A stretch of DNA of 64,000 nucleotides from DASRAP01 sp035277145 (GCA_035277145.1 DATELA010000103.1:1-64000), one strand, 5' to 3'. Positions 33,572-43,058 are shown, counted from the stretch's first letter. Notes: generated from the sequence alone by a model not told the origin. Numbers and translations are program-made.

Positions 33572-34986
33572 ACCGCCAGGTTCGTGAGCATATCGGGGGT
33601 GAGCTGAATGCGACGCCTTGTCTCGGCATTCAACAATGCGCCGGTCACATGGGGGCGATCGATCAAATACCGTCGCGCATAGCTCGCGAGATCAGCGGCC
33701 GTTTGCTTCGCCATTTCGTCGACGTACTTCATGTAGTACTCGGTGCCGGCGACGCTCCACCAAAAAGCGAGTGTGTGCGCAAAGCTGGACGTGCGTTCGC
33801 GTCCAAACGCCGAGCTCGTCGAGCGGTGGGCTTTGACCTCTTCGAGTTTCTCGGCAGTGAAGTAGCCGGGCTCGATCGTACGCTTCAGTTCGCGCAACAT
33901 TGCGGGAATAGCTTCGCGAAGTTTCTCCGGTGTGGTCTGGCCACTCACCGTGATCGGGCCGATGTGATCGAGCGTGTAGTAGTTCACGAGGACCGCCTGC
34001 CAGAGATCGCTATCAACGAGCGCCCGCTGGAACGTGGATCCTTCGAGATTCAAATAGTCGGAGTAGACGTCGGCGACAAACGTGGCTTGCGGATCCTTGT
34101 TTACGCTTGGCCCGTGCCACTGAATGAGCACGCTCACGCCCGTAACGTCTTTCTCGACGATCACGGCCGCATCGCTGGTCAGCGGCGGAATCGGCGGGAT
34201 GGGATCTGCCACAAACGGATTGGCACCGCGCGGCCACGACGCGAAGAGTTGCTCGGCGCGCGCAAAAGCGTCCGCCGGCTTCACGTCGCCGGCGATAATG
34301 AGTGCCGTGTTATTGGGTACGTAGTACTTGCGTTGAATGACACGCATTTGCTCCGGCGTCACGCGTGAAATCACACTGCGACTGCCGATGGTGTTCTTGC
34401 GACTGAATTGCGAACCCCACAACACTTTCGACATTGCCTGATCGATGTGCCAGAACGGTTCCGACTCGGCGCGATCGTATTCGCCGAGGACAACGGTTTT
34501 TTCACGCGCGAGCTCCGACGCGAGAAACCGCGGACGCTGCAGCGCCGAACTCAGCAGTTGCATTGCACCCTGCAAGGAGTCGGACGGAACCGTGAGATAG
34601 TAGTTGACCATCTCTTCGTGCGTTTCCGCGTTGAAAATCGCGCCGAGCATCGACGCTCGATTCATCACGCCGTCGGGATCCGGGTAGTCGTCATTGGCTT
34701 TGAAGAACATGTGCTCGTACAAATGCGCCAGGCCCTCGTATTCCGGGCTCTGCGTGAACGAACCGTTCTTCACGACCGCCTCTACCGTCACGATCGGCAC
34801 GCCGTGATTCTCGATGACGATGACTTCCAGGCCATTGGCCAGCGTCTTTCGTTGAATAAATCGTTCGAGCTCGCTCCGCTGTGCCTCCGCTGGATGCGCC
34901 GCGGCGAACGCCGATGCGAGGACTGCTATCAAATAGATGCGCCCGCTGGCGGTGAACGTGCGGGCCGTCTTTCTTTCGTTGCGCAT
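33562..34986 (-). CDS. M16 family zinc peptidase (pitrilysin/insulinase type)
   Basis: 474 residues from ATG 34986, with a signal peptide ending PAEAQ near residue 36. The inverted zinc motif HLYEH is at about residues 87-91, and the downstream Glu lies in AETHEEMVNYY. It degrades peptides in the periplasm, together with the partner encoded next. The ATG shares two bases with the divergent murB ATG (CATG, 34984-34987), so either one start is further in or the two genes have overlapping 5' ends. The N-terminal n-region (MRNERKTARTF) is typical, which favours this start. Confidence 0.9.
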   Translation of the reverse strand: MRNERKTARTFTASGRIYLIAVLASAFAAAHPAEAQRSELERFIQRKTLANGLEVIVIENHGVPIVTVEAVVKNGSFTQSPEYEGLAHLYEHMFFKANDDYPDPDGVMNRASMLGAIFNAETHEEMVNYYLTVPSDSLQGAMQLLSSALQRPRFLASELAREKTVVLGEYDRAESEPFWHIDQAMSKVLWGSQFSRKNTIGSRSVISRVTPEQMRVIQRKYYVPNNTALIIAGDVKPADAFARAEQLFASWPRGANPFVADPIPPIPPLTSDAAVIVEKDVTGVSVLIQWHGPSVNKDPQATFVADVYSDYLNLEGSTFQRALVDSDLWQAVLVNYYTLDHIGPITVSGQTTPEKLREAIPAMLRELKRTIEPGYFTAEKLEEVKAHRSTSSAFGRERTSSFAHTLAFWWSVAGTEYYMKYVDEMAKQTAADLASYARRYLIDRPHVTGALLNAETRRRIQLTPDMLTNLAVWR

Positions 34987-35935
34987 GGACTCTGTGATTA
35001 CACCCGCGATACGTGGCGTGCTCAGCGCGCGCCTTGATTCGACCCGACTGACGTGGGGCGAAGAACTTGCCCCGTACACCACGTTCCGGATCGGAGGTCC
35101 GGCCGACGCAATGTATGTTGCCACATCGGCGGACGATCTCGCTACAGCGGTGACGGTTGCGCGCGAGCTTGGCTTGTCGTGGTTCGTTCTCGGGCTTGGC
35201 GCAAACATCCTGGTAGGTGACGGCGGGTTTCGTGGTCTGATTATTCGAAACCGCGCGGCGTCGTGGCAACTCAGCGACTCAGGCGAATTGTGGGCCGAGT
35301 CGGGCGCGGTGGTTGGCGACCTGATAACGCCTGTGGTTGAGCGCGGCTGGAGCGGGCTCGAGCATTACGTGGGAATTCCAAGCACGATCGGCGGCGCGAT
35401 TTGGCAGAACCTTCACTTCCTGTCGCCCGCGCCGGCGCGCGAGCGGACGTGCTTCATCGCGGAGGTGTTCAAATCAGCGGAACTCCTTCTCGAAAACGGC
35501 GCCCGAAAAACGGTGGATCGCAACGAGATGGCGTTCGGCTACGACGACTCGCTGCTTCATCACCACACGCACATCGCACTTGCCGCAACGTTCGTACTTG
35601 AGCGCGGCGACACGGCGGCGATGCATCGCGTCATCCACGAAAACCTGAGTTGGCGCGGCGCCCGACATCCGTGGTTGCAGATTCACCCAAGCGCCGGCTC
35701 GATTTTCCAGAAGATCGAGGGAGTTGGCGCAGGGCGTTTAGTTGACGAGTGCGGGCTCAAGGGATTTCGCATTGGCCGCGCGCAGATCTCGCCGATTCAC
35801 GCCAACATCATCGTCAACCTCGGCGGAGCGACCGCCCGCGATGTGCGCGCGCTCATCGCGCACGCACAAGACGCAGTCCTGAAAAAGAGCGGGCACCGAC
35901 TCAAGCCTGAGATCGCTTTCGTCGGCGAGTTCTGA
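34985..35935 (+). CDS. murB: UDP-N-acetylenolpyruvoylglucosamine reductase
   Basis: 316 residues. FAD-dependent reduction of enolpyruvyl-UDP-GlcNAc to UDP-MurNAc in peptidoglycan synthesis. PCMH FAD motifs are seen: TTFRIGGPADAM, LGLGANILVGDGGFRG and GIPSTIGGAIWQN. The catalytic Ser lies in HPSAGSIFQK and the Glu in LKPEIAFVGEF. Longer type I/II details are uncertain. Start ATG 34985 as discussed for the divergent gene; GTG 34994 is the alternative. No other mur gene is nearby. Confidence 0.95.
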   Translation: MDSVITPAIRGVLSARLDSTRLTWGEELAPYTTFRIGGPADAMYVATSADDLATAVTVARELGLSWFVLGLGANILVGDGGFRGLIIRNRAASWQLSDSGELWAESGAVVGDLITPVVERGWSGLEHYVGIPSTIGGAIWQNLHFLSPAPARERTCFIAEVFKSAELLLENGARKTVDRNEMAFGYDDSLLHHHTHIALAATFVLERGDTAAMHRVIHENLSWRGARHPWLQIHPSAGSIFQKIEGVGAGRLVDECGLKGFRIGRAQISPIHANIIVNLGGATARDVRALIAHAQDAVLKKSGHRLKPEIAFVGEF

Positions 35936-35938
35936 CGC

Positions 35939-36931
35939 TCAGGCGTCCCGCTTCGGCGCGGGAATCAGGGCGCTCGCCGCTGCGCCACCCACAAGGATGA
36001 GCGCAATGAGCGCGAGCAACCACATGTTGAGATGCGGTCCAACGATTTCTCGCAACGAATGCCCTGCGAGCATTTTCGCGCCCACAATGCCGAGAATCAG
36101 CGCGAGACTCACCTTGAGATAGCGGAACTTCGCGATGAGTCCCGCGAGTCCGAAGTACAGCGATCGCAAACAGAGAATCGCAAAGACGTTCGACGTAAAG
36201 ACGAGGAATGGGTCAGCGGTAATCGCGAAGATCGCGGGGATCGAGTCAACCGCGAAGATGAGATCGGTTGTTTCGACCAACACAAGCGCCACCGCGAGCG
36301 GTGTGAGGTACCACTTGGCGTTGAGCGTGACGATGAAGTGCTGTCCGTGATAGCGATCGGCGACGCGAAAATGTCTGCGTAGGAAGCGAATCACGGCCGC
36401 TTCGTCTGGCGCTTCGTGCTCGTCTTTGGACGCCAGCATACGAATCGCCGTGACGATCAGGAACGCGCCGAATACGTACAGCACCCACTCATACCGCGCG
36501 ACAAGGCCGGCACCAAGCCCGATCATTGCACCGCGCATGAGAAGCGCGCCGAGGATTCCCCAGAACAGAACTCGATGCTGGTACTCCGCGGGAACGCGCA
36601 GATGCTGGAAGATCAGCGCGATCACGAACACGTTGTCCATCGACAACGACAGCTCGACGAGGTAACCCGTGAAGAACTTGAGCGCCGCGAGCCGCCCACT
36701 GTTCGTCGCGCCGTCGACGCGATCGATGTGTCCGCCGAGGCCAAGCCAGTGGCCGTCGTACGCGAAATACAGCAGGCCCGCGAACACTGTCGCGAGCACA
36801 ATCGTGAACGCGGTGAATGCGAGCGCCTCGCGCATTTTCACGACGTGCGCCTGGCGATTGAGCACTCCAAGGTCGATCGCGAGAATCACGCCGACGATGA
36901 TCAGGAAACCTGCCCACGCCCACACTAGCAT
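35939..36931 (-). CDS. TerC family integral membrane protein
   Basis: 330 residues from ATG 36931, about nine membrane helices. Family signs are the acidic helix motifs ELSLSMDNVFVIALIF and LVETTDLIFAVDSIPAIFAIT, and a loop of about 35 charged residues in the middle. TerC/Alx proteins export manganese or load it onto secreted proteins; tellurite resistance is a historical name. The 27 extra upstream codons of the open frame have no membrane character. It converges on murB with three bases between. Confidence 0.92.
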   Translation of the reverse strand: MLVWAWAGFLIIVGVILAIDLGVLNRQAHVVKMREALAFTAFTIVLATVFAGLLYFAYDGHWLGLGGHIDRVDGATNSGRLAALKFFTGYLVELSLSMDNVFVIALIFQHLRVPAEYQHRVLFWGILGALLMRGAMIGLGAGLVARYEWVLYVFGAFLIVTAIRMLASKDEHEAPDEAAVIRFLRRHFRVADRYHGQHFIVTLNAKWYLTPLAVALVLVETTDLIFAVDSIPAIFAITADPFLVFTSNVFAILCLRSLYFGLAGLIAKFRYLKVSLALILGIVGAKMLAGHSLREIVGPHLNMWLLALIALILVGGAAASALIPAPKRDA

Positions 36932-36938
36932 GCCGCGC

Positions 36939-37292
36939 TCACTTGCTGGTTGCGACCCATTCGGACCACGTCGCTTCGTTGAGTCCGAGCGTGAGCTGAT
37001 TTCCGCAGCGCACAAGTGGAAGCGTGAGCAGCATTGGTTCGTCGACGAGCACGTCTAACCACTTGGCGTCGCCGTAGCGCGCCGGTCCGAGTCCGAGAGC
37101 GCGGAAGCGCCGCGAGTTTCGGTCGATCAACGCTTCCGCGCCAAATCGGTCGGCGAATCGCTTCAACTCGCCAAGCGCGGGACCGCGAATCTTGAAATCG
37201 ACGAAATGCGTTTTAATCCGTCTCTCGGAAAAGAAGCGGAGCGCTTTGCGCACGTCCGCGTGGTTGTGCACGCCGAAAACCTGAACCTCCAC
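36939..37292 (-). CDS. ArsC/Spx-like thioredoxin-fold protein lacking the redox cysteines
   Basis: 117 residues. VQVFGVHNHADVRKALRFF aligns with the ArsC/YffB/Spx N-terminus, and EPMLLTLPLVRCGNQLTLGLNEATW with its C-terminal RPLV block. The position of the usual catalytic Cys reads His (HADVRKA) and the neighbouring Cys reads Val, so arsenate or disulfide chemistry of the usual kind is unlikely. The GTG start at 37292 is assumed. It lies seven bases upstream of terC on the same strand and may be cotranscribed. A binding or adaptor role, like Spx on RNA polymerase, is possible but only inferred. Confidence 0.7.
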   Translation of the reverse strand: MEVQVFGVHNHADVRKALRFFSERRIKTHFVDFKIRGPALGELKRFADRFGAEALIDRNSRRFRALGLGPARYGDAKWLDVLVDEPMLLTLPLVRCGNQLTLGLNEATWSEWVATSK

Positions 37293-37312
37293 GTTTCGCG
37301 TTAGGTTGGGGA

Positions 37313-38392
37313 ATGAGTGGTGATGGCCAGCCGGAATCTACGGAGCGTGAGCAGCGCAGCATTGGGCCGCCGCCGAGTACGCCGCGTCCCGCGTGGTGGC
37401 TTCCCGGACCGCACCTGCCGACCATCTTCGCCAAATTCGCGCGAAAGATCTCGATGCCTCCGACGGTTCGCGAGCAATTGGCGACGCCAGACGGCGACGT
37501 CATTTCGGTTGAGCGCGCAAACGGCATTGATGGCCGTCCGCGCGTAATTCTGTTTCACGGCCTCGAGGGCGGAACACACTCAACGTACGCACGCGGCATC
37601 TTTCACGCCGCCGCTCGGTGCGGTTGGTGGGCGGATCTTGTACTCTGGCGTACGTGCGACGGAAAAACCGTCAATCGTGTTCGCCGCTCATATCACTCCG
37701 GCGCGTCCGACGATTTGGGATTCGCGCTTGAAGCGATCGTCAATTCCGATCCGCGCCGAATCACGTTTGCGATTGGCGTTTCGCTCGGCGGTAACGCGTT
37801 GTTGAAATGGCTTGGCGAACGCGGAAAGTCAGTGCCACCGGCGTTGCGCGCCGCATCAGCGGTGTCCGTGCCGTTTGATCTCGCAGCAGCGTCGCGAAAA
37901 ATCGAGCGCGGGTTCTCGAGAGTGTACACGCACTTTTTTCTCAAGTCGCTCAAAGCAAAAGCGCTCGCGAAAATCGCGCAGTTCCCCGACATCGCCGATC
38001 GCGGCGCCGTCGAGCGCGCGCAAACATTGTGGGCATTCGACGACGCGTTCACCGCACCGTTGCACGGCTTCGCGAATGCAGCCGACTACTACACCCAGTG
38101 CAGTTCGCTTGCATTCTTGTCGCGCGTGCGCATACCGACGCTCTTGCTGAATGCGCAGGATGACCCGTTCTTACCGCGGCGGGTATTGAGCCAAGTGGGC
38201 GCGGTCGCGGTCGAAAACTCGTACCTTGAATGCGTATTTCCGCGGCGAGGTGGTCACACGGGGTTCATTTCCGGCGCGAGCCCGCGGCGGGCGCAGTACT
38301 GGATGGAAGATTATGTCTTGAACTGGCTTGACCAGGCGTCAGGTGTTCTTGGTAACACAGCACCGGACGACGTTAGCACGACGCAGAATTAG
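37313..38392 (+). CDS. YheT family alpha/beta hydrolase
   Basis: 359 residues. YheT-type pattern: WWLPGPHLPTIF near the start, FHGLEGGTHSTYARG (oxyanion), LWRTCDGKTVNRVRRSYHSGASDD, nucleophile Ser in GVSLGGN, Asp in NAQDDPF, and His in RGGHTGF. The family includes bacterial esterases related to plant and animal ABHD1/3 lipases; the substrate is not known. It is divergent from the ArsC-like gene with 20 bp between starts. Confidence 0.9.
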   Translation: MSGDGQPESTEREQRSIGPPPSTPRPAWWLPGPHLPTIFAKFARKISMPPTVREQLATPDGDVISVERANGIDGRPRVILFHGLEGGTHSTYARGIFHAAARCGWWADLVLWRTCDGKTVNRVRRSYHSGASDDLGFALEAIVNSDPRRITFAIGVSLGGNALLKWLGERGKSVPPALRAASAVSVPFDLAAASRKIERGFSRVYTHFFLKSLKAKALAKIAQFPDIADRGAVERAQTLWAFDDAFTAPLHGFANAADYYTQCSSLAFLSRVRIPTLLLNAQDDPFLPRRVLSQVGAVAVENSYLECVFPRRGGHTGFISGASPRRAQYWMEDYVLNWLDQASGVLGNTAPDDVSTTQN

Positions 38393-38428
38393 GACATAAC
38401 AGAGACACTATAGCGCCATTAAGATCGA

Positions 38429-38710
38429 ATGCTTGAGGCAATCGTTTTCACCAGCGTGTTCACCGCGCTGTTTGTCGCGAGGATTGTCATCGCGACGGTC
38501 GTTTTCTTTTGGATTCTTCCAGAAGCCGACCGCTGCCCAGTGTGCGACGCGCCAACGCTGCGCGTACAGCATCGCGCCATGAACGCGCTGTTCCCGCGGC
38601 TGCGCACCAGCTGGTGTCCCGAGTGCAAATGGGAAGGGCTTCTCCGCCCAGGTCCCATCACCCCCGCACCGACGCCGCGACCACGAAAGCCTGTGGCCTC
38701 TCGGCGCTAG
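38429..38710 (+). CDS. Small membrane protein with zinc-ribbon motif
   Basis: 93 residues. One membrane helix (about 4-30), then CPVC (36-39) and CPEC (63-66), two CxxC pairs 24 residues apart that look like a zinc ribbon, then a Pro-rich basic tail. No function can be assigned. It lies 36 bp after the YheT gene on the same strand. Codon pattern and coherent architecture support a real gene. Confidence 0.65.
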   Translation: MLEAIVFTSVFTALFVARIVIATVVFFWILPEADRCPVCDAPTLRVQHRAMNALFPRLRTSWCPECKWEGLLRPGPITPAPTPRPRKPVASRR

Positions 38711-38715
38711 GGGTG

Positions 38716-39000
38716 CTATCCGTCGTGCCGCGCGTAGACGGCCAGCCATTCGGGCCAGTTTCCGCTCAGCTCGAAATAGTCCTCGAAGTACTCTAGACCG
38801 GCGCGCTCCAGCTGGGCGAGTAACTGACTCGCGTTGTCGCCAAACAGCGGACCGATCACGATGAGTTCTGATTCAACGCGGAATTCGTCGTCGGTCAGCG
38901 AGTATTGATCGTCGAACGATGCGCGCGTTAGCCCAGCGCGCTCAAACGCTGAGCGTCGAATGCACATCGACGGATGCGCGGCACGAATGGCGATAGGCAT
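38716..39000 (-). CDS. Conserved small hypothetical protein
   Basis: 94 residues, acidic. Segments such as IRAAHPSMCIRRSAFERAGL, LTDDEFRVESELIVIGPLFGD and YFEDYFELSGNWPEWL look like conserved motifs of a compact soluble protein, but I cannot name a family or function. It is convergent with the preceding gene (5-base gap) and divergent from mnmG (35 bp). Confidence 0.6.
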   Translation of the reverse strand: MPIAIRAAHPSMCIRRSAFERAGLTRASFDDQYSLTDDEFRVESELIVIGPLFGDNASQLLAQLERAGLEYFEDYFELSGNWPEWLAVYARHDG

Positions 39001-39035
39001 TCGCGCAAGCTACTCGCACCAGGCATTATTCGGTC

Positions 39036-40982
39036 ATGAATTCAGCGGGAACGCGCGCGCTTTCGGTGGAAGCATCTTTCGATGTGCTCGTAGTTGGCGG
39101 CGGGCATGCGGGCGCGGAGGCGGCTGCACTCGCCGCGCGCGCTGGTGCGCGGGTCGGGCTGGTGACGTCGGCGCTCGAGACCATCGGGCAGATGTCGTGC
39201 AACCCGGCGATTGGCGGCATCGCGAAGGGAACCGTCGTGCGCGAAGTCGACGCGCTTGGCGGCGTCATGGCGCGTGCAACGGACCGTGCGATGCTGCAAT
39301 TCCGCATGCTGAATCGAAGCAAGGGGCCAGCGGTGTGGGCCCCGCGCGCGCAGTGCGACCGGGCGTTGTATCGCGTTGCCGTGCGCGCGGAACTCGAGCG
39401 GATCCCGGGCGTTCGCTTGCTGCAGGGAACGGTGGCGGCGCTCGACGTCAGCGGCGGCCGCGTGTGTGGCCTTCGCACGCTCGAGGGCAGGCGTTTCGCG
39501 GCCCGAAGTGTCGTGATTACGACGGGCACATTTCTGCGCGGCCGCATTCACATTGGAACGGACACTGCGCTCGGTGGCGGTCGCGCCGGCGAAGCGGCAA
39601 CAACGCACCTTGCAGACCAGATTCGCGAACTTGGCCTGACGACCGCGCGCTTCAAAACGGGAACGCCACCCCGGGTTGATGGACGCACCGTCGATTTCAC
39701 GAAGTGCGCTGAGCAAACGAGCGAGGCCGACGGGTTCGACTATTCGTGGTCGCACTTTTGGTCGACGCCGCGGGCGCGCCACGGAGCGACGCGGCATCCT
39801 GCGCAGCGTTCATGCTGGATTACGTGGGCGGGCGACAGCACCAAAGAAGTGGTGCACAACGCAATCGCGCGATCTGCCATGTACGGAGGCGCAATCGCCT
39901 CTCGCGGTCCACGTTATTGCCCGTCGATCGAAGACAAGATCGTGAAATTTCCGCACGCGGAGCGCCATCAAGTTTTCCTGGAACCTGAGGGGTGCGAAAC
40001 GGAAGAGCTCTACATCAACGGGCTCTCGACGTCGCTGCCCGTCGAAGATCAGCTCGCGATGCTGCGCACGGTCCCCGGACTCGAACGCGCAGAAATGACC
40101 CGTGCGGGTTACGCGATCGAGTACGACTACGTGATCCCCACACAATTGTCATCGGCGCTGGGGGTGAAGCAACTGCCCGGCTTGTTTCTCGCGGGCCAGA
40201 TCAATGGCACCACCGGATACGAAGAGGCGGCCGGACAAGGTGCCGTCGCGGGGTTGAACGCGGCATGTAGTGCGCTTGATCGGGCGCCAGTGCGGTTCGG
40301 GCGCGAGCAGTCATATGTCGGCGTGCTGGTTGATGATCTCGTGACGCGGGGAGTGGATGAACCGTACCGGCTGTTTACCTCGCGCGCAGAGTACCGGCTT
40401 ACGATCCGCCAAGACAATGCTCTGCGACGTCTGATGCCCACGGCGACCGCGCAGGGGCTTTGGAATGATGAGGAGCGCTCGCGAGCCGATGCGCGAATTG
40501 CAGACGAAGAGGCAGCGCTGACGCTCGCTGCGAACACCAGTGCGAGGCCGCCGCAGGTGAACGCGTTACTTGAGGAACGCGGAACAGCCGTGATTCCGCA
40601 CGCGCAACCGGTAGCTGAACTGGCAAAGCGAAACCAGTTGACCCTGCAGGAACTCTTTGCCGCGTGCTCGATCGGCGCTGACCTGTCCCGTGACGCGATC
40701 ATGAGCGCGGATCTCGAGCTCAAGTACGCCGGGTATTTCGCACGTGAGCGCGCCGCGGCCGACCGCATTCGCGCAATGGGCGAATTTGCATTGTCGTCTG
40801 AACTTCCGTACGAAACGTTCCGCTCGCTGTCGCTCGAATCACGCCAAAAATTGTCGGCGGTGCGTCCCGCGACGTTGGCGCAGGCGGCGGGTGTTTCGGG
40901 CGTTTCCCCGTCGGATCTTCAGAACCTCATTGTCGAGATCGAGCGCCTGCGTCGTCGCGACGCAGCTGGCGCGGTCGCGTGA
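39036..40982 (+). CDS. mnmG: tRNA uridine-34 carboxymethylaminomethyl enzyme MnmG
   Basis: 648 residues, the usual length. With MnmE it modifies U34 of tRNAs using FAD. The FAD motif GGGHAGAEAA is at residues 21-30. IGQMSCNPAIGGIAKG and the NGLSTSLPVEDQLAM, GQINGTTGYEEAAGQG segments are diagnostic, and the helical C-terminal domain ends the protein. Also called gidA and often found near the origin. Its stop overlaps the next start (GTGA). Confidence 0.97.
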   Translation: MNSAGTRALSVEASFDVLVVGGGHAGAEAAALAARAGARVGLVTSALETIGQMSCNPAIGGIAKGTVVREVDALGGVMARATDRAMLQFRMLNRSKGPAVWAPRAQCDRALYRVAVRAELERIPGVRLLQGTVAALDVSGGRVCGLRTLEGRRFAARSVVITTGTFLRGRIHIGTDTALGGGRAGEAATTHLADQIRELGLTTARFKTGTPPRVDGRTVDFTKCAEQTSEADGFDYSWSHFWSTPRARHGATRHPAQRSCWITWAGDSTKEVVHNAIARSAMYGGAIASRGPRYCPSIEDKIVKFPHAERHQVFLEPEGCETEELYINGLSTSLPVEDQLAMLRTVPGLERAEMTRAGYAIEYDYVIPTQLSSALGVKQLPGLFLAGQINGTTGYEEAAGQGAVAGLNAACSALDRAPVRFGREQSYVGVLVDDLVTRGVDEPYRLFTSRAEYRLTIRQDNALRRLMPTATAQGLWNDEERSRADARIADEEAALTLAANTSARPPQVNALLEERGTAVIPHAQPVAELAKRNQLTLQELFAACSIGADLSRDAIMSADLELKYAGYFARERAAADRIRAMGEFALSSELPYETFRSLSLESRQKLSAVRPATLAQAAGVSGVSPSDLQNLIVEIERLRRRDAAGAVA

Positions 40983-43039
40983 TCGAAGAGAGTCCGCCGC
41001 GAACCGCGTCGCTGGGTCGCGGGATTCGAATCGCAAGCGTTCTCGTTCTCGCCGGCCTGAGCTTCTTTCCGATCGGCGTTTGGCTCAACACAACGTTTCA
41101 GCGCGCACTCTCATTTCAGGCCGTCGGCTGGTGGACGGGAACGGCGCTGGTCGGTTTGCTCGCGAGCGTTTTCGTGGTCGTCCTCCGCGCCGACCACCGC
41201 GCGCACACACTCGGCGCGCCTGTCCACGCGGCCATCGCGCTCTGGGAAAGACGTCCACTCGCGTGTACAACGCTCATCGCACTTACCGCGGGCGTGCTGT
41301 ACTGCGTTTCAGCGTGGGTTGTGTTCGACGCGCGCCCATTACTCATCGACGAGCTCGTTCAGGTACTGCAGGCGCGCGCATTCGCAGCCGGTGACCTGTG
41401 GTTCGCCCTTGACGCACATCCTGAGTTTCGCTCGATCATGCACATGGTGGAGCAGGACGGCCGCTGGTTCGGGCAGTTCCCGCCGGGCGGCCCGGGGATG
41501 CTCGCGCTGGGCGAGTTGGTTCACGCGCCATGGCTGGTGAACCCTGTGTGCGGCGCAATCTCTGTTGCCGCTTTCGGGTCGCTGCTGCGGTGGAGCGGCG
41601 TTCGCTCAGGTGTGGCCCTTGGAGCAACAGTCGTATTTGCTTTCGCACCGTTTGTTGTATTCCAGTCGGCTAGTCACATGAATCACGTGACGTCGCTGAT
41701 GTGGTTGCTCATTGCGTTGGCCGCGCTCGTTCGCGCGACGCGGACTAACAGCGCGCTCGCCGGACTGACCTGCGGTCTCGCGCTGGGGATTGCCGCAACT
41801 ATTCGCCCGCTCGATGCAGCGACGTGGGCCTTTCCGGCCGCGGCGTGGCTCGCCTGGTGCGCGCTGCGACAGAACGCGTGGCGCGCGTTTCTGATGTCAG
41901 GAGTTGGTGTCGCGTTGCCGTTCGCCGCGATGATGTGGGTGAACCTGCAAACGACGGGCGGCGCGCTCACGTTCGGCTACACGGTTCTTTGGGGCGAATC
42001 CCACGGGCTTGGTTTTCACACTTCGCCGTGGGGCGAAAGTCATACCGTAGCACGGGGCGTCGCATTAACCGCTGCGTACCTCAATCGGTTGAACGAGTAT
42101 CTCTTCGAACTCCCGATCCCATCATTGTTGGCGCCGTTGGGCGCCTTGGCGATGCTGCGGCGAACTACGCAGCTCGAGCGCTACATGCTTACGTCGGGCG
42201 CGCTATTGATCGCCGCGTATTTCGCGTACTGGCACGATGGTTTCTATCTCGGCCCTCGTTTCATGTATCCGTTGGCGCCGATCGCCGCGTTGTTGGTTGC
42301 GCAACTCCCTGGGCTCGTCGGTGAGCGAATCCGACTCCCGATCGCCGCGCGAAGCGTCGCCGCCGTATACGCAGCGGCAATCGCGCTTGGTGTGTGGAAG
42401 GTGTTGCCGCCGCGCGTGCAGTCGTACGCAACCGGCTTCCAGTCGATGCGGTGGGATTACGACGCTGTCGCCGCCAGTGCGGGAGCACAGGGTGCAACGA
42501 TTCTCGTGCGCGAAAGCTGGGGCGCTCAGGTCATTCGCCGATTGTGGGCGCTCGGTGTGTCGCGTTCGCTGACTGAAGTGCTCTATAGAAATGTCGACAC
42601 CTGCGGGCTCGACGACGCGGCGACACGTCTCGAAGCTGATGGAGTTCGCGGCGCAGAGGCCGAAGCACGGCTCCGGCCAATGCTCGCGGATTCTGCGCGC
42701 GTGGTTGGGACAACGTTCTCGCCGGATCTCACCGAGCGCGTTCTGCCGAATTCCTCGTATCCGCCGGTGTGTTTCACGCGCATCGCCGAAGACCGCGGCG
42801 GGTACACGCACTTTGAACCAGCGGTGCTTGCGCGCGACTCGACCACGCGGTGGATTCGCGACCTGCACGCGCGCGACACGCTCGTCGTGCGCCTTGCCGA
42901 AGGGCGACCCGTGTGGCTTTTGCGCCGGGACGCGGCCGATACGGCGGGAACACTGAAGCTGGTACGGATTGACGGCGATTCACTTCGCGCAGCATGGTAC
43001 GGAAATACCGCGCCGACGCCGGCCGCGGTGCGGCGCTAA
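40979..43039 (+). CDS. GT-C-like multi-spanning membrane protein
   Basis: 686 residues from GTG 40979. About eleven membrane helices up to residue 485, then a soluble C-terminal domain of about 200 residues. After the second helix comes DARPLLIDELVQVLQARAFA; an Asp-Glu in the first large loop is what PMT/ArnT-type GT-C glycosyltransferases use. I infer a lipid-phosphate-sugar-dependent transferase acting on the periplasmic side, acceptor unknown. It overlaps mnmG by 4 bp, with which it has no obvious functional link. Confidence 0.7.
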   Translation: MIEESPPRTASLGRGIRIASVLVLAGLSFFPIGVWLNTTFQRALSFQAVGWWTGTALVGLLASVFVVVLRADHRAHTLGAPVHAAIALWERRPLACTTLIALTAGVLYCVSAWVVFDARPLLIDELVQVLQARAFAAGDLWFALDAHPEFRSIMHMVEQDGRWFGQFPPGGPGMLALGELVHAPWLVNPVCGAISVAAFGSLLRWSGVRSGVALGATVVFAFAPFVVFQSASHMNHVTSLMWLLIALAALVRATRTNSALAGLTCGLALGIAATIRPLDAATWAFPAAAWLAWCALRQNAWRAFLMSGVGVALPFAAMMWVNLQTTGGALTFGYTVLWGESHGLGFHTSPWGESHTVARGVALTAAYLNRLNEYLFELPIPSLLAPLGALAMLRRTTQLERYMLTSGALLIAAYFAYWHDGFYLGPRFMYPLAPIAALLVAQLPGLVGERIRLPIAARSVAAVYAAAIALGVWKVLPPRVQSYATGFQSMRWDYDAVAASAGAQGATILVRESWGAQVIRRLWALGVSRSLTEVLYRNVDTCGLDDAATRLEADGVRGAEAEARLRPMLADSARVVGTTFSPDLTERVLPNSSYPPVCFTRIAEDRGGYTHFEPAVLARDSTTRWIRDLHARDTLVVRLAEGRPVWLLRRDAADTAGTLKLVRIDGDSLRAAWYGNTAPTPAAVRR

Positions 43040-43058
43040 TCTCTCCTCGGCACATATT

